This document shows, piece by piece, positions 9,055-18,097 of a stretch of 64,000 bases of DNA. Position numbers and translations under genes: made by a program. Origin of the DNA: Vibrio hepatarius (GTDB lineage Bacteria > Pseudomonadota > Gammaproteobacteria > Enterobacterales > Vibrionaceae); the NCBI RefSeq assembly GCF_011806575.1, contig NZ_JAATOO010000008.1, positions 62,001 to 126,000 of the forward strand. Direction: 5' to 3'. The notes under the pieces are model-generated. The model searched no databases, had not been told where the DNA came from, and saw only the letters and a program-made list of their open reading frames with translations. How positions within the stretch are numbered: the stretch's first letter is position 1; each line of letters starts with the position of its first letter.

Positions 9055-10378
9055 GATCTATAATCTAAAAAAAGCAGCATGGTATGCAACAGAGAATATA
9101 ACTAAAGTCGCTTTTGGTTTAGTGAGTGTCATTGTCGTTGCTCGTATGTTTGGACCTGAAAACTTAGGTAAGCTGAGCTATGTTCAAGCGTTATCCGCTA
9201 CAGTTTCATTTCTTGTTGTGCTTGGGCTTGACCATATCGTTGTTAGAGATACCGCTAAAGACCCAACGAATTTCAGCTATCTTCTGACGGTTTTTGTCAT
9301 GCAAACAATGGGTTGGATTGGTTATTCACTCGTTGTGTATGCGGTGCTTTGGATTTCTAGTGAAGGACAAGTCGACTACGATATCTTCATCATTTACATT
9401 GCAGTCTCATTGACTACCTATTTTGCTAGGGCCACTGTGCTTAGGTTGTATTTTCAAGCAGTTAATCAACCTAGAAAGCTTGGTGAATCGGCATTATTTT
9501 CTCGATTCATCGCGTTGGCTTATTTGGTAGTCGCGATTTGGATGGAGCTGCAATACTACTGGGTTGTCTTATTTATTCCTGTTCAAGCCACTGTACAATT
9601 TCTGTGGCTATTCGGGGCGTTCATTCGTTCGTCACAACCATCCTTGTTTAGAGGTGTGTGCTTTGATTTTGATAAGGCAAAAGCCCTGCTGCTGGAAGCC
9701 ATTCCTCTGATTGGTTCGTCTATTTTGTTTCCTATATTCATGCAAGCTGACATCTTAATTATTTCTCACTTGTTAGATAAGACTAGTGTTGGGATATACA
9801 GTTCTGCCGCAAAACTGGTGATGCAACTGGTCTTTCTTGGGCACATTATCACGATGACATTCTATCTTTCGTTGTCAAACCTATACTTTGATAAGGATGA
9901 GAAGTTTGATGATTTCATCCGAGGATTGACGATCATCCTTATCGTTATTTCTCTGATTTTAGCGTCAGGTGTCAGTGTTTTTTCAGACTATATCATCTAC
10001 GTGCTTTATGGAGAAAAATATCAGGGTGCCGGTGATGTGCTATCTATCTCTGTTTGGTGTTGGGTGTTTATATTTCCAGCCGCCTTATACTCAAGATTAC
10101 TCATCATCAAAGGACTAGGTAAGTACGAGTTCATTAAATCTGCCGTTGTTGCTGTATTTAGCATATCGATGAACTTCTTATTTATCCCTAAGTTCGGTAT
10201 CGAAGGTGCAGCCGTTGTGTCTGTACTTTCTTATTTTATGGCAGATTTTTTAATCTATATCTTTTTTAAAGATACGAGAGGAATATTTTTTTACGGTTGC
10301 TATGGATTTAGAAAAATATTTACAAACCCCAAACAGGCATACAGTCTAGCCATGTATACATTAGGAATTAAGTCATGA
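9047..10378 (+). CDS. Wzx-type flippase (polysaccharide biosynthesis/MOP family)
   Basis: The product is 443 aa with about 12 to 14 predicted helices. It has the family N-terminus (AWYATENITKVAFGLVSVIVVARMFGPENLGKLSY) split across the first two helices, and a late re-entrant pattern (FIPKFGIEGAAVVSVLSYFM). It moves undecaprenyl-linked repeat units across the inner membrane for Wzy. It overlaps the polymerase gene by 8 nt and the following glycosyltransferase gene by 4 nt (ATGA), so translation is probably coupled. Confidence 0.9.
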   Translation: MSKIYNLKKAAWYATENITKVAFGLVSVIVVARMFGPENLGKLSYVQALSATVSFLVVLGLDHIVVRDTAKDPTNFSYLLTVFVMQTMGWIGYSLVVYAVLWISSEGQVDYDIFIIYIAVSLTTYFARATVLRLYFQAVNQPRKLGESALFSRFIALAYLVVAIWMELQYYWVVLFIPVQATVQFLWLFGAFIRSSQPSLFRGVCFDFDKAKALLLEAIPLIGSSILFPIFMQADILIISHLLDKTSVGIYSSAAKLVMQLVFLGHIITMTFYLSLSNLYFDKDEKFDDFIRGLTIILIVISLILASGVSVFSDYIIYVLYGEKYQGAGDVLSISVWCWVFIFPAALYSRLLIIKGLGKYEFIKSAVVAVFSISMNFLFIPKFGIEGAAVVSVLSYFMADFLIYIFFKDTRGIFFYGCYGFRKIFTNPKQAYSLAMYTLGIKS

Positions 10379-11301
10379 AGCTACTTACAATTGTTATGCC
10401 TGTATATAATGTTGAAGACTATATCAAGCAAGCTCTTGAGTCATACTTCTCTCAAGAAGACCCAAAGGTAGAGTTGATTGTTGTTGACGATGGGTCACCA
10501 GATTCCAGCTACGATATTATCGTCGATAATTACCAAGATAAGATTACTTCAGGTGCTCTTACGTTACTCAGACAAGAAAATGGTGGTGTGAGTCGCGCTC
10601 GTAACTTAGCTCTAGACAATGCGAGCGGAGAATACGTAACATTTTTTGACTCTGATGACTTGCTGCTCGACGATTACGTGGAAAGCGTGTTATCAGTAAT
10701 TCAAACCCATTCGCCAGAAGTGATTGAGTTTGGCTTTAAAACGTTTTCCCAAGATAAGAGTATTGAACAGTCACCAGGAGTATTTGTTTACCAGCAGTTT
10801 GGTCTCAATGACGCGAGCAGTGTGAGAGAGACTATTTACTCACGTTCGGTTTGGTATCCTTGGTTGAGAGTTATCAAGCGAGAATTTTTTTCCAATAGAA
10901 GGTTTCCAGAAGGCGTAAAGTTTTGTGAAGACTTAATGCTTTTTACAAATATCTATCAAGACGTTCGCTCGATTTATCATATAGATAAAGCTCTTTATGG
11001 TTATAGGTTGAATCAAAATGGCGCCACGCTAAATATCAAGCCTGATTACTTTGAGAATTTGATGTCGTTCTATAACTCACTAAACAATGTCGATGAGCGT
11101 TATATGGATTACTTAAAAATCAATCTCGCCTATCTTTTTTATCGCTGTCAAACAGGAACTAAAGTTCCAAATAAAATTCGATTGGAATTTTTCAAGTTAT
11201 TCGTTCGCTACATATTTGATCGAAACGTTTCATATCGAAAGAAAATAATCCTTGGTTTTCCAAATACTCATAGAATATTAAAAAGGTGGTTGAAAAAGTG
11301 A
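10375..11301 (+). CDS. Family 2 glycosyltransferase
   Basis: The product is 308 aa and opens with the GT-A signature: VMPVYNVEDYIKQALESYF, then VVDDGSPDSSYD and the DxD-type motif FFDSDD near residue 95. The C-terminal half is lysine/arginine- and tyrosine-rich and probably binds the membrane or lipid-linked acceptor. It adds one sugar to the repeat unit at the cytoplasmic face. Donor and linkage cannot be deduced. It overlaps the flippase gene by ATGA and the next glycosyltransferase by GTGA. Confidence 0.9.
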   Translation: MKLLTIVMPVYNVEDYIKQALESYFSQEDPKVELIVVDDGSPDSSYDIIVDNYQDKITSGALTLLRQENGGVSRARNLALDNASGEYVTFFDSDDLLLDDYVESVLSVIQTHSPEVIEFGFKTFSQDKSIEQSPGVFVYQQFGLNDASSVRETIYSRSVWYPWLRVIKREFFSNRRFPEGVKFCEDLMLFTNIYQDVRSIYHIDKALYGYRLNQNGATLNIKPDYFENLMSFYNSLNNVDERYMDYLKINLAYLFYRCQTGTKVPNKIRLEFFKLFVRYIFDRNVSYRKKIILGFPNTHRILKRWLKK

Positions 11302-12404
11302 AGATCTTTTTCCGAATATCCAAGCTTGGTTTTGGTGGTGCTGAGCAAGTATTTCTTTCTTTAGCCAAAGAGTTTAAAAAAATAGAAGGCACAAGAATCT
11401 GCTTTGTAGTTGATAGGTTAGGAAGTGAAAACGTAGAGACAGCAATTAAAGCTGGGCATGAAGTATATAGTCTTGATGTGTCAAGAACGATGAAGTCTAT
11501 AATTCCATTTGCTAAACTCATCAAAGTAGAGAAACCGGACATAATAATATCAGCTTACACTGATACTAATGCGGCAACTTTGTTGTCTGCGCTAATTACT
11601 GGGCAAACTTCTCGTGTGATCGTCACTGAACATGCTTCCCTTACGGAGCACTGGAGAAAAAAAAGTAAGTTAAAAAAACAGATATTAAAATTTTATGTTT
11701 CGCATATTTATAAACTGTCTCAGTTAGTTATATGTGTGTCTAAAGGTCTGTCTAGTCAAGTCACTCAACTAATGGGAAGTGATAGAAAAGTTTCTACAAT
11801 ATATAACCCCGTACGTTTTGGTAAATTAGATAGCCCTAGAGTAAATAATAATAAACGAGAAAAAACTAACCTAGTAGCGGTAGGAAGAATTACTGAGCAA
11901 AAAGATTACCCTACGCTAATTCAAGCATTAGCTAAGCTAACCCAATCTAATTCATACCACTTGACAATTGTTGGTGGCGTATTTTGTGAAAAAGAATATC
12001 GGTCGATAAATGATTTGATCAATAGTCATAAACTACAAGACTACATCACATTTACTGGGTATACAGACAAAGTGGAAGATTATTATCAGGATGCCGACAT
12101 CTTTGTACTTAGCTCCGCATGGGAGGGTTTTGGTAATGTAATTGTCGAAGCTATGTCATTTGGTTTACCAGTCATATCGACGAATTGTAACTATGGTCCA
12201 GCGGAAATTTTGGAGAATGGTAAATACGGTCGACTTGTCCCTGTAGCCGATAGCGATGCTTTAGCGGATGCGATTTTGCAAGAAACGCACAATCCATTAG
12301 TCACAAAAGAAGTTTTAATCGCTAGGTCTAAAGATTTTTCAGAGAAAGAAATTGCGGAGCAATATCTGGCAGCGATCAGCGAGGTTGTCAATGCAAACGC
12401 ATAG
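11298..12404 (+). CDS. Family 4 glycosyltransferase
   Basis: This is a GT-B enzyme of about 368 aa. The N-terminal domain has [13 protein letters not shown]. The C-terminal GT1 domain has [18 protein letters not shown] and the E-x7-E motif in [23 protein letters not shown] 11298 is the likely start because AAAAGGTGG at 11281-11289 lies 8 nt upstream and GTGA overlaps the previous stop; an earlier GTG at 11286 would sit inside that ribosome-binding site. It probably transfers a sugar onto the growing lipid-linked repeat unit. Codon use is markedly AT-rich. Confidence 0.9.
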   Translation: MKIFFRISKLGFGGAEQVFLSLAKEFKKIEGTRICFVVDRLGSENVETAIKAGHEVYSLDVSRTMKSIIPFAKLIKVEKPDIIISAYTDTNAATLLSALITGQTSRVIVTEHASLTEHWRKKSKLKKQILKFYVSHIYKLSQLVICVSKGLSSQVTQLMGSDRKVSTIYNPVRFGKLDSPRVNNNKREKTNLVAVGRITEQKDYPTLIQALAKLTQSNSYHLTIVGGVFCEKEYRSINDLINSHKLQDYITFTGYTDKVEDYYQDADIFVLSSAWEGFGNVIVEAMSFGLPVISTNCNYGPAEILENGKYGRLVPVADSDALADAILQETHNPLVTKEVLIARSKDFSEKEIAEQYLAAISEVVNANA

Positions 12405-12948
12405 TTTAAAGTATTTAGTAAAGTCCGATTTGTATCGACACAATGGTACTGTCAGCCTCAAGATATTTTTGCGAGATTTGCTGTTTCGTAAAGGATTTAA
12501 GTTCGTATTTTGGATGCGTGTTGCGAAGCACTTTGACTCGAATCCTATCATTAGAATTCTGCCTAAACTCATGTATATGTATTACAAAAGAGTTTATACC
12601 ACCGATGTTAATTATCGTGCGAATGTAGGCCCTGGCTTCGCTATGTACCATGTATTTGCAACGTCATGGGGGCAAAATGTGATCATCGGTAGCAACGCGA
12701 CAATTGTTCATGGTGTCACTATCGCGGGTAAGAATAACCAATTCCCTACTATAAAAGACAATGTTTACATTGGAACAGGAGCAGTAGTTTTAGGGGGTAT
12801 CACCATAGGGAATAACGTAGTAATCGGAGCTAATGCGGTCGTTACTAAAGATGTGCCTGATAACGCCGTTGTCGTCGGTAACCCTGGCAAGGTTATTTCT
12901 TTTAATGGTTCCTCATCCTCTCAACGTCATATCTGGAAATTTGATTAA
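12391..12948 (+). CDS. Serine O-acetyltransferase-like hexapeptide acyltransferase
   Basis: The product is about 185 aa. A helical N-terminal region ([20 protein letters not shown]) precedes a left-handed beta-helix of hexapeptide repeats ([50 protein letters not shown]). The fold matches CysE/WcaB-type acetyltransferases that in this setting usually O-acetylate a sugar. It overlaps the end of the upstream glycosyltransferase by 14 nt; ATG 12391 has a GCGAGG site upstream. The stop overlaps the next start (TAATG). It is unlikely to be the housekeeping serine acetyltransferase, given its length and position. Confidence 0.85.
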   Translation: MQTHSLKYLVKSDLYRHNGTVSLKIFLRDLLFRKGFKFVFWMRVAKHFDSNPIIRILPKLMYMYYKRVYTTDVNYRANVGPGFAMYHVFATSWGQNVIIGSNATIVHGVTIAGKNNQFPTIKDNVYIGTGAVVLGGITIGNNVVIGANAVVTKDVPDNAVVVGNPGKVISFNGSSSSQRHIWKFD

Positions 12949-13976
12949 TGCAAAAACACATAGTGTCCGTTGGCACAGCGGCACCGGGTGGAATAGATTC
13001 GGTGATTAAAGGTTATGAAGAAAACGGCTTATTTGACACTTCTATACATACACGATTAGTCACGCACCGTGGTAGAAGTAAGTTTGAAGATCTTTGCTTA
13101 TTTATTAACGGTGTTTTCCGTTTACTTTGGTTATCAATGACTAACAAGCATTTAATTCTTCATTGCCACATGTCGTATAAAGGAAGTTTTTGGCGCAAGC
13201 TGACATTTGTTGTTATCGCAAAACTTTTCAAGAATTCAACCATAGTGCACTTACATGGTTCTGAGTTTAAACAATATTTTTCTACGCGTAGAAGACTAAC
13301 TCAGAAGTTAATTATCTGGCTCATCAACAACGTCGATGCGTTTGTCACACTTTCTGACGGATGGAAAGAGTATGTAAAAGAAATATCTGGTAGGGATGTT
13401 TCGGTGATCAATAATTACGTAGATGTTATTGAATTAGATTCAAATAAGAATTCTAAAGATATTTTGTTTCTTGGCGCGTTCATTCAACGTAAAGGGATTT
13501 ACGACTTGCTTAACGCGTGTGCACAGATGCGTTGTGAATATCATTTGCATCTTTGTGGAGCTGGCGAAGATGATAAAGTGGAATCGCTGATTAAGAGGTT
13601 AAATCTTCAAGACAAAATCACGGTTCATGGTTGGGTCGATAAGCAAAAGAAAAGTGAGTTGCTACACTCATGTAGCGTGATGATCTTACCCGCGTACAAC
13701 GAAGGTCTGCCTATGACGTTGATTGAATCTATGGGTAGTCAGATTCCGGTCATCACGACGCCAGTTGGTGCAATTCCAGAAGTTATCAAAGAGGGTTATT
13801 CGGGTTATTTGGTTGACCCGGGAAATGTAACGCAGATACGCGACAAGCTTGAATTCGTTTTGTCCAAACCTGATGAACTTAAGGCTGTTACCACTCAGGC
13901 ATTGACAATTTATCAGAACAATTTCACTTCTCAAGTGATCCTACCAAAGTGGCGAGAGATCTATGATAAGTGTTAG
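12948..13976 (+). CDS. Family 4 glycosyltransferase
   Basis: This is a 342-aa GT-B enzyme. The N-terminal half has HCHMSYKGSFWRKL and LHGSEFKQYF, and the C-terminal GT1 domain has FLGAFIQRKGIYDLLNA and the E-x7-E motif in AYNEGLPMTLIESMGSQIPVI. The start overlaps the acyltransferase stop by one base. It is the third clear glycosyltransferase of the repeat-unit pathway, so together with the initiating transferase and the WecG-like enzyme the unit may hold about four or five sugars. The acceptor and donor are unknown. Confidence 0.9.
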   Translation: MQKHIVSVGTAAPGGIDSVIKGYEENGLFDTSIHTRLVTHRGRSKFEDLCLFINGVFRLLWLSMTNKHLILHCHMSYKGSFWRKLTFVVIAKLFKNSTIVHLHGSEFKQYFSTRRRLTQKLIIWLINNVDAFVTLSDGWKEYVKEISGRDVSVINNYVDVIELDSNKNSKDILFLGAFIQRKGIYDLLNACAQMRCEYHLHLCGAGEDDKVESLIKRLNLQDKITVHGWVDKQKKSELLHSCSVMILPAYNEGLPMTLIESMGSQIPVITTPVGAIPEVIKEGYSGYLVDPGNVTQIRDKLEFVLSKPDELKAVTTQALTIYQNNFTSQVILPKWREIYDKC

Positions 13977-14688
13977 GAGAGAAGCGTTTCAACGCATATT
14001 AGTCAGTCTGTGTTTTGTTTTCTCTTCCACCATTAATGCAACTATCACTCAGCAACAAATAGAAAATGTTGCCAATTCGCTCAATGCTCATGGGCTTACG
14101 CAGTTTATGAGGCTTGAAGCTGTTTATGATAAAACCATTATCCCGTTGGAAGGCAAACTGAAGTTTGTGATTCAAGACTGTCAGGACAAAATACACAATG
14201 GAATACGTTCAGAACTCACAGTGAACTACCCATTTAATGCGGGAGACAAAGTCACTTATGAGTACCAAATATATATTCCACGATACTTTTCTTCCGATCC
14301 CGAAGGCCGCTGGTTCCTTCTTACTCAGTGGCATGATCAACCAGATCGTAACCTGGGTGAGACATGGGAGAATTTCCCAGGTCGCAGTCCTCTAGTTGCA
14401 CTTTATTCAGGAAAGAACTCGACGTTCGGTGTAATTTATGGCGATGAAAGGACCGAATTGCCCTTTTACTTAGGTATGTGGAACACACTTAAGTTTGAGT
14501 TTTTCTGGTCAGAAGGGAACGATGGGAAGCTGGCAGTTCATGTTAATGGTATTGAATACAATTTCTCTGGAAAGAACATGCATAATAACTATCAACACTA
14601 TTTGAAGATAGGTATGTATCGACATCAAGACATTGAAACTAAAAACGATATCTCGTTTAGAAACCTAAAAATTACGACGGTAGAATAA
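13963..14688 (+). CDS. Exported polysaccharide lyase-like protein (heparin lyase I/PL20-type jelly roll)
   Basis: This 241-aa protein has a signal peptide (about residues 1-26, ending INATIT). The body resembles the Polysacc_lyase jelly-roll family: an early R/E segment (NGIRSELTVNY), a strand with TYEYQIYIPRYF, the WFLLTQWHDQPD segment carrying a likely catalytic-cleft His, and LKIGMYRHQ near the end. Lyases inside exopolysaccharide operons trim or release the polymer made by the same locus. If so, its substrate should contain a uronic acid, which fits the WecB/WecC product ManNAcA. The substrate link is inferred. It overlaps the preceding glycosyltransferase by 14 nt. Confidence 0.75.
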   Translation: MISVRREAFQRILVSLCFVFSSTINATITQQQIENVANSLNAHGLTQFMRLEAVYDKTIIPLEGKLKFVIQDCQDKIHNGIRSELTVNYPFNAGDKVTYEYQIYIPRYFSSDPEGRWFLLTQWHDQPDRNLGETWENFPGRSPLVALYSGKNSTFGVIYGDERTELPFYLGMWNTLKFEFFWSEGNDGKLAVHVNGIEYNFSGKNMHNNYQHYLKIGMYRHQDIETKNDISFRNLKITTVE

Positions 14689-14700
14689 GGTTAGGGAATA

Positions 14701-15456
14701 ATGAAACGTATTGAGTTTCTCGGCTTTCCAATGGATCAAGCCACAATGGATGAAACTGTTGCTGATATTAGAAGCAAAATATTAAGCGGCAATTTCACCC
14801 AGCACGTAGTGGTGAACGTTGCCAAGCTCGTCAACATGCGTAAGGATGCAGAATTGGCTCGCAGCGTCACTGAATGCGACATCATCAACATCGACGGTAT
14901 GGGTGTAGTTTGGGGGGCAAAAGCACTTGGACACAAAATTCCAGAACGTGTTGCTGGTGTAGACTTGTTTCATAACCTAAATGCGATGGCGGAGCAAGAG
15001 TCGTTTTCGGTGTTTTATTTAGGTGCGAAACAAGAAGTTGTTGAAGAAACGGCGAAGCGAATGCAAGCGCAGCATCCAAACTTAAAGATTGCGGGTATCC
15101 ATCACGGTTACTTCTGGGATGATGAAGAAGCAGTCGTAGAGCAGATCCGTCAATCTGGTGCGCAGCTGCTTTTTGTAGCGATCACTTCACCGAAGAAAGA
15201 AAACTTCATCAACAAATGGCGTGACCGTTTAGGGGTAAGTTTTGTTATGGGTGTGGGAGGCACGTTTGATGTGGTAGCCGGAAAAGTGAATCGTGCTCCA
15301 GCGTGGATGCAAAACGCGGGGCTAGAATGGTTGTACCGTGTGATTCAAGAGCCGCGCCGGATGTGGAAACGCTATTTAGTGACCAACTCGACCTTTGCGT
15401 GGCTGCTACTTAAAGAAAAGTTTTCTGCAAAACGTAACTATCAAAATGCTGGCTAA
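14701..15456 (+). CDS. WecG/TagA/CpsF family glycosyltransferase
   Basis: The 251-aa protein carries the family hallmarks NIDGMGVVWGAKALG, ERVAGVDLF, YLGAKQEVVEETAKRM, FVMGVGGTFDVVAGKVNRAP and the basic C-terminal PRRMWKRYL stretch. Members transfer ManNAc or ManNAcA to undecaprenyl-PP-linked GlcNAc. Together with wecB and wecC this suggests that it places ManNAcA in the repeat unit. The C-terminal basic/amphipathic tail is typical of peripheral membrane attachment. The following gene starts within its last codons. Confidence 0.92.
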   Translation: MKRIEFLGFPMDQATMDETVADIRSKILSGNFTQHVVVNVAKLVNMRKDAELARSVTECDIINIDGMGVVWGAKALGHKIPERVAGVDLFHNLNAMAEQESFSVFYLGAKQEVVEETAKRMQAQHPNLKIAGIHHGYFWDDEEAVVEQIRQSGAQLLFVAITSPKKENFINKWRDRLGVSFVMGVGGTFDVVAGKVNRAPAWMQNAGLEWLYRVIQEPRRMWKRYLVTNSTFAWLLLKEKFSAKRNYQNAG

Positions 15457-16111
15457 GCGCTTACCCGACTTTAAAATACTCGCCGTCGCAGCGCTTGCAG
15501 TCATCGTCATTTTCCTCGCGATGAGCCAACTAATTAACAGTTTGCACGTAAGCGGTTTGGAAATCTCACTAAGTCGATATTCCTTTAACAGTGAGCGAGT
15601 CAATGAGTCAAGCGTGGCGGATGACAATGCTGTGATTAGCAGTATGTTGTCTTCGACTTTTGCTGGTGGTTATGAGTATGAGCTGGCGGCTAAAGCGTTA
15701 AGTTGGCAGGCGTACAAGCAACTGACTGACAACGAAACTGAACTGACAAAGCAATACTTGTTATCGAGCATTAGGACTCGTCCTACTTGGTACGCAACCT
15801 ATCTTGAGTTGGCTCAATTTGAATCTTCAGACAGTAGTCTTGGACAGATTGAGTTAGCACGACGTTTTGGGCCGTATATGCCGTTAACTCTTTTTGCGCA
15901 GTTCGACGCTGGGTTTAGTCGCTGGAACCACTTGGACAACCAGCAACGGGTTGAGCTAAGCACAAATTTTTTGACTACGGCTTTGAAGTGGAAATACCGA
16001 GACGAATTGTCTCGGTTACTGACTTATTCGCAAGGGGCGGAGCGTATGTGCCGGTTGCTCGCGTTTAACAATACCAAACATGAAAAATGCCAAACGAATA
16101 TCAACGGTTAG
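15446..16111 (+). CDS. VpsP-like single-pass membrane protein
   Basis: The product is about 221 aa. It has one N-terminal transmembrane helix (residues about 8-28, ILAVAALAVIVIFLAMSQLI) and then a mostly helical periplasmic region with repeat-like helices (LAAKALSWQAYKQLT, LSSIRTRPTWYATYLELAQF) that could form a TPR-like fold. Two cysteines lie near the C-terminus. ATG 15446 overlaps the WecG-like gene. Its place beside Wzc, barrel and Wza-like genes, and its general form, resemble VpsP of Vibrio cholerae, a polysaccharide-locus protein of unclear role. The assignment rests on context and memory rather than an alignment. Confidence 0.6.
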   Translation: MLAKRLPDFKILAVAALAVIVIFLAMSQLINSLHVSGLEISLSRYSFNSERVNESSVADDNAVISSMLSSTFAGGYEYELAAKALSWQAYKQLTDNETELTKQYLLSSIRTRPTWYATYLELAQFESSDSSLGQIELARRFGPYMPLTLFAQFDAGFSRWNHLDNQQRVELSTNFLTTALKWKYRDELSRLLTYSQGAERMCRLLAFNNTKHEKCQTNING

Positions 16112-16184
16112 GTCGAGCCAAAGTGGGTGCATGCATACCATGATTGTTACGGCTAAATTGATTATTAATCACAAGGAAGAATAA

Positions 16185-16637
16185 ATGACTTCATTATCTC
16201 GCTTAACGCTAATACTAACGTCACTCTTTTCGGTTAGTTCACTGGCTGCCACTGATACGGTTACCTCTCAACTAGGTGAAAATCCGACTCGTGAAGAAGT
16301 TGTGATTGTGTATAAGTCGAATCCCGACATCGTACTCGATATCTTGACGATATTGCTGCGCAGTGACAACGTCGATCCTCAGGTCAGTATTCAAAGTGCT
16401 TTTGAAATTGCCCCAGAACTTGCGGAACAAATCGCTGCTATCGCTCGCGAAGAAGGGATTGCTGACGAGTTAATTACGACTGCAGCGCTACTTTCGGGAA
16501 TTGACCCGACTCAATTTGCACAGGCAACCGCTGCTGGTATTGCGTCTGCAGCACCAGGCGTACCAGCAATTGCTCCACCAACACCGCCAGCAGTAGGTGC
16601 AAACGGTGGTGGTAATGGTGTGGTTTCACCGAACTAA
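16185..16637 (+). CDS. Small exported protein with Pro/Gly-rich tail, unknown function
   Basis: I do not recognise this 150-aa protein. It has a clear signal peptide (residues 1-22, cleavage near SLAATD) and a helical acidic middle (EEVVIVYKSNPDIVLDILTI, AFEIAPELAEQIAAIAREEG). It ends in a low-complexity tail of Ala, Pro and Gly (PAIAPPTPPAVGANGGGNG). AAGGA precedes ATG 16185. It sits inside the polysaccharide locus between the VpsP-like gene and the ligase-type gene, and is followed at once by a rho-independent terminator. It may be a periplasmic or matrix accessory protein. Confidence 0.75.
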   Translation: MTSLSRLTLILTSLFSVSSLAATDTVTSQLGENPTREEVVIVYKSNPDIVLDILTILLRSDNVDPQVSIQSAFEIAPELAEQIAAIAREEGIADELITTAALLSGIDPTQFAQATAAGIASAAPGVPAIAPPTPPAVGANGGGNGVVSPN

Positions 16638-16648
16638 CTTATCGACAC

Positions 16649-16677
16649 AGCCCAACATTGATTGGGCTTTTTTATTT
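16649..16677 (+). terminator. Rho-independent terminator inside the polysaccharide locus
   Basis: AGCCCAA (16649-16655) pairs with TTGGGCT (16662-16668) around CATTGA, followed by a T-rich run (TTTTTATTT). It separates the small exported protein from the ligase-type gene, so the last two genes depend on read-through or on their own promoter. Confidence 0.85.
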
Positions 16678-16687
16678 GTAGTATTCA

Positions 16688-18097
16688 ATGAAATCTTTAG
16701 AGAAACTCTCTTTCTACAGCCTAATCGCGTTATTAATTTGGTTGCCGATCCCATTGGGAAGTAACCGTGATTGGGCGTGGTCCATCGCCGAAATTTGGAT
16801 AGCGCTACAAACGCTGTCTTTACTGATCATTTATAAAAACAACCTACCTTGGCACTACATCGGCAAATTCAAATGGTTGTTATTGCCTTTGGGCGTTTTT
16901 CAACTCTGGGTGTTGCTGCAAACGTTAGTGCTGCCGAAAGACGTAGTCGCGTTTTTATCTGATAACGCCTATACACTGTATTCTTTAGTTGGCGCGAGTG
17001 ATTATTCAGTATCTCTAGATAGGACGATGACGCTGCGCTCACTGTTACGTGGTGTCAGTTATTGGCTGCTTGTTTTTAACCTCATCTTGCTGATCAACAG
17101 CGGCCGACGATTAAAATACGCGGTAGTCGCGCTTGTGGTCAGTGGATGCGTACAAGCTTTCTATGCTTCGACACTGGTCTTGGTCGGTGTAAAAGAAAGT
17201 TTGATTTGGGGGCTACCAGAAAAATCGATTGCGACGGGTTCTTTCATCTACAAGAACCACTTTGCCAACTACCTGATGCTTAGTTTATGCCTTGGTTTAG
17301 GTTTAATTGTGACTCAATTGCACACTTCAGAATCTGGGTCTTGGTTTATTCGCTGGAAGCGTCTGTTGTCTGGCGCTTTAAGCGGTAAGATGCTGGTTCG
17401 CTTAGCCTTAGTGATCATGGTGATTGCGTTGGTGATGACTCGCTCGAGAATGGGTAACACCGCTTTCTTTGCCGCAACTGCGATTGGTGGTCTGCTTGCA
17501 TTGTTTATCTATAAAACCAAACCAAGAGCACTAACACTGTTGGTGGTCAGTGTGTTGGCTATCGACACCTTTGTTGTGGGAGCGTTGTTTGGTTTAGAGA
17601 AAGTAAAGCAGCGTTTAGTTGAAACATCGATACAAGCAGAATCACGTGATCAAGTTGCCATCTGGAGCTTAGATATCATTAAAGATTACCCTCTCACTGG
17701 TACTGGCATGGCGAGTTTCTACACCGTATTTCCAGGCTACAGTAAAGCGGATATCGGCTTCTACGACCATGCACACAATGAGTACGTGCAGTTTGCGGTA
17801 GAAGCGGGGGTACCGGCTACCGCTATGCTGGGCTTGATGGTACTTTATGCGTTGTTTCTTTCGCTAAGAACTCAGCATCAGCGCAACAGTCACACCATGA
17901 AAGGACTCGCTCTGGGGGCGACGATGGCGATCATTGGTATGTTGATCCATATCTCTGTCGATTTTAACCTTCAGCCGATGGCAAATGCCGTCACTTTCAT
18001 TTTTGTATTGTTTGTCTGTTTCGCCACATCGATATTGCCGGCGAGAGATGTCACTGCCAAAGAGTTTTTATCGCTAAGCACCGAGAAAGGAAGTTAA
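16688..18097 (+). CDS. O-antigen ligase/Wzy_C family membrane protein
   Basis: The 469-aa polytopic protein has a first helix ending IWLPIPLGSNRDWAW and about ten further helices. A large periplasmic loop has SRDQVAIWSLDIIKDYPLTGTG and DHAHNEYVQFAVEAGVP, the Wzy_C/WaaL signature with the conserved His. Members either ligate or polymerise undecaprenyl-linked glycans. As the second Wzy-like protein in the locus it may attach the finished polymer to an acceptor or be the true polymerase, with the gene at 7849 in the other role. No strong Shine-Dalgarno precedes ATG 16688. Confidence 0.85.
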   Translation: MKSLEKLSFYSLIALLIWLPIPLGSNRDWAWSIAEIWIALQTLSLLIIYKNNLPWHYIGKFKWLLLPLGVFQLWVLLQTLVLPKDVVAFLSDNAYTLYSLVGASDYSVSLDRTMTLRSLLRGVSYWLLVFNLILLINSGRRLKYAVVALVVSGCVQAFYASTLVLVGVKESLIWGLPEKSIATGSFIYKNHFANYLMLSLCLGLGLIVTQLHTSESGSWFIRWKRLLSGALSGKMLVRLALVIMVIALVMTRSRMGNTAFFAATAIGGLLALFIYKTKPRALTLLVVSVLAIDTFVVGALFGLEKVKQRLVETSIQAESRDQVAIWSLDIIKDYPLTGTGMASFYTVFPGYSKADIGFYDHAHNEYVQFAVEAGVPATAMLGLMVLYALFLSLRTQHQRNSHTMKGLALGATMAIIGMLIHISVDFNLQPMANAVTFIFVLFVCFATSILPARDVTAKEFLSLSTEKGS

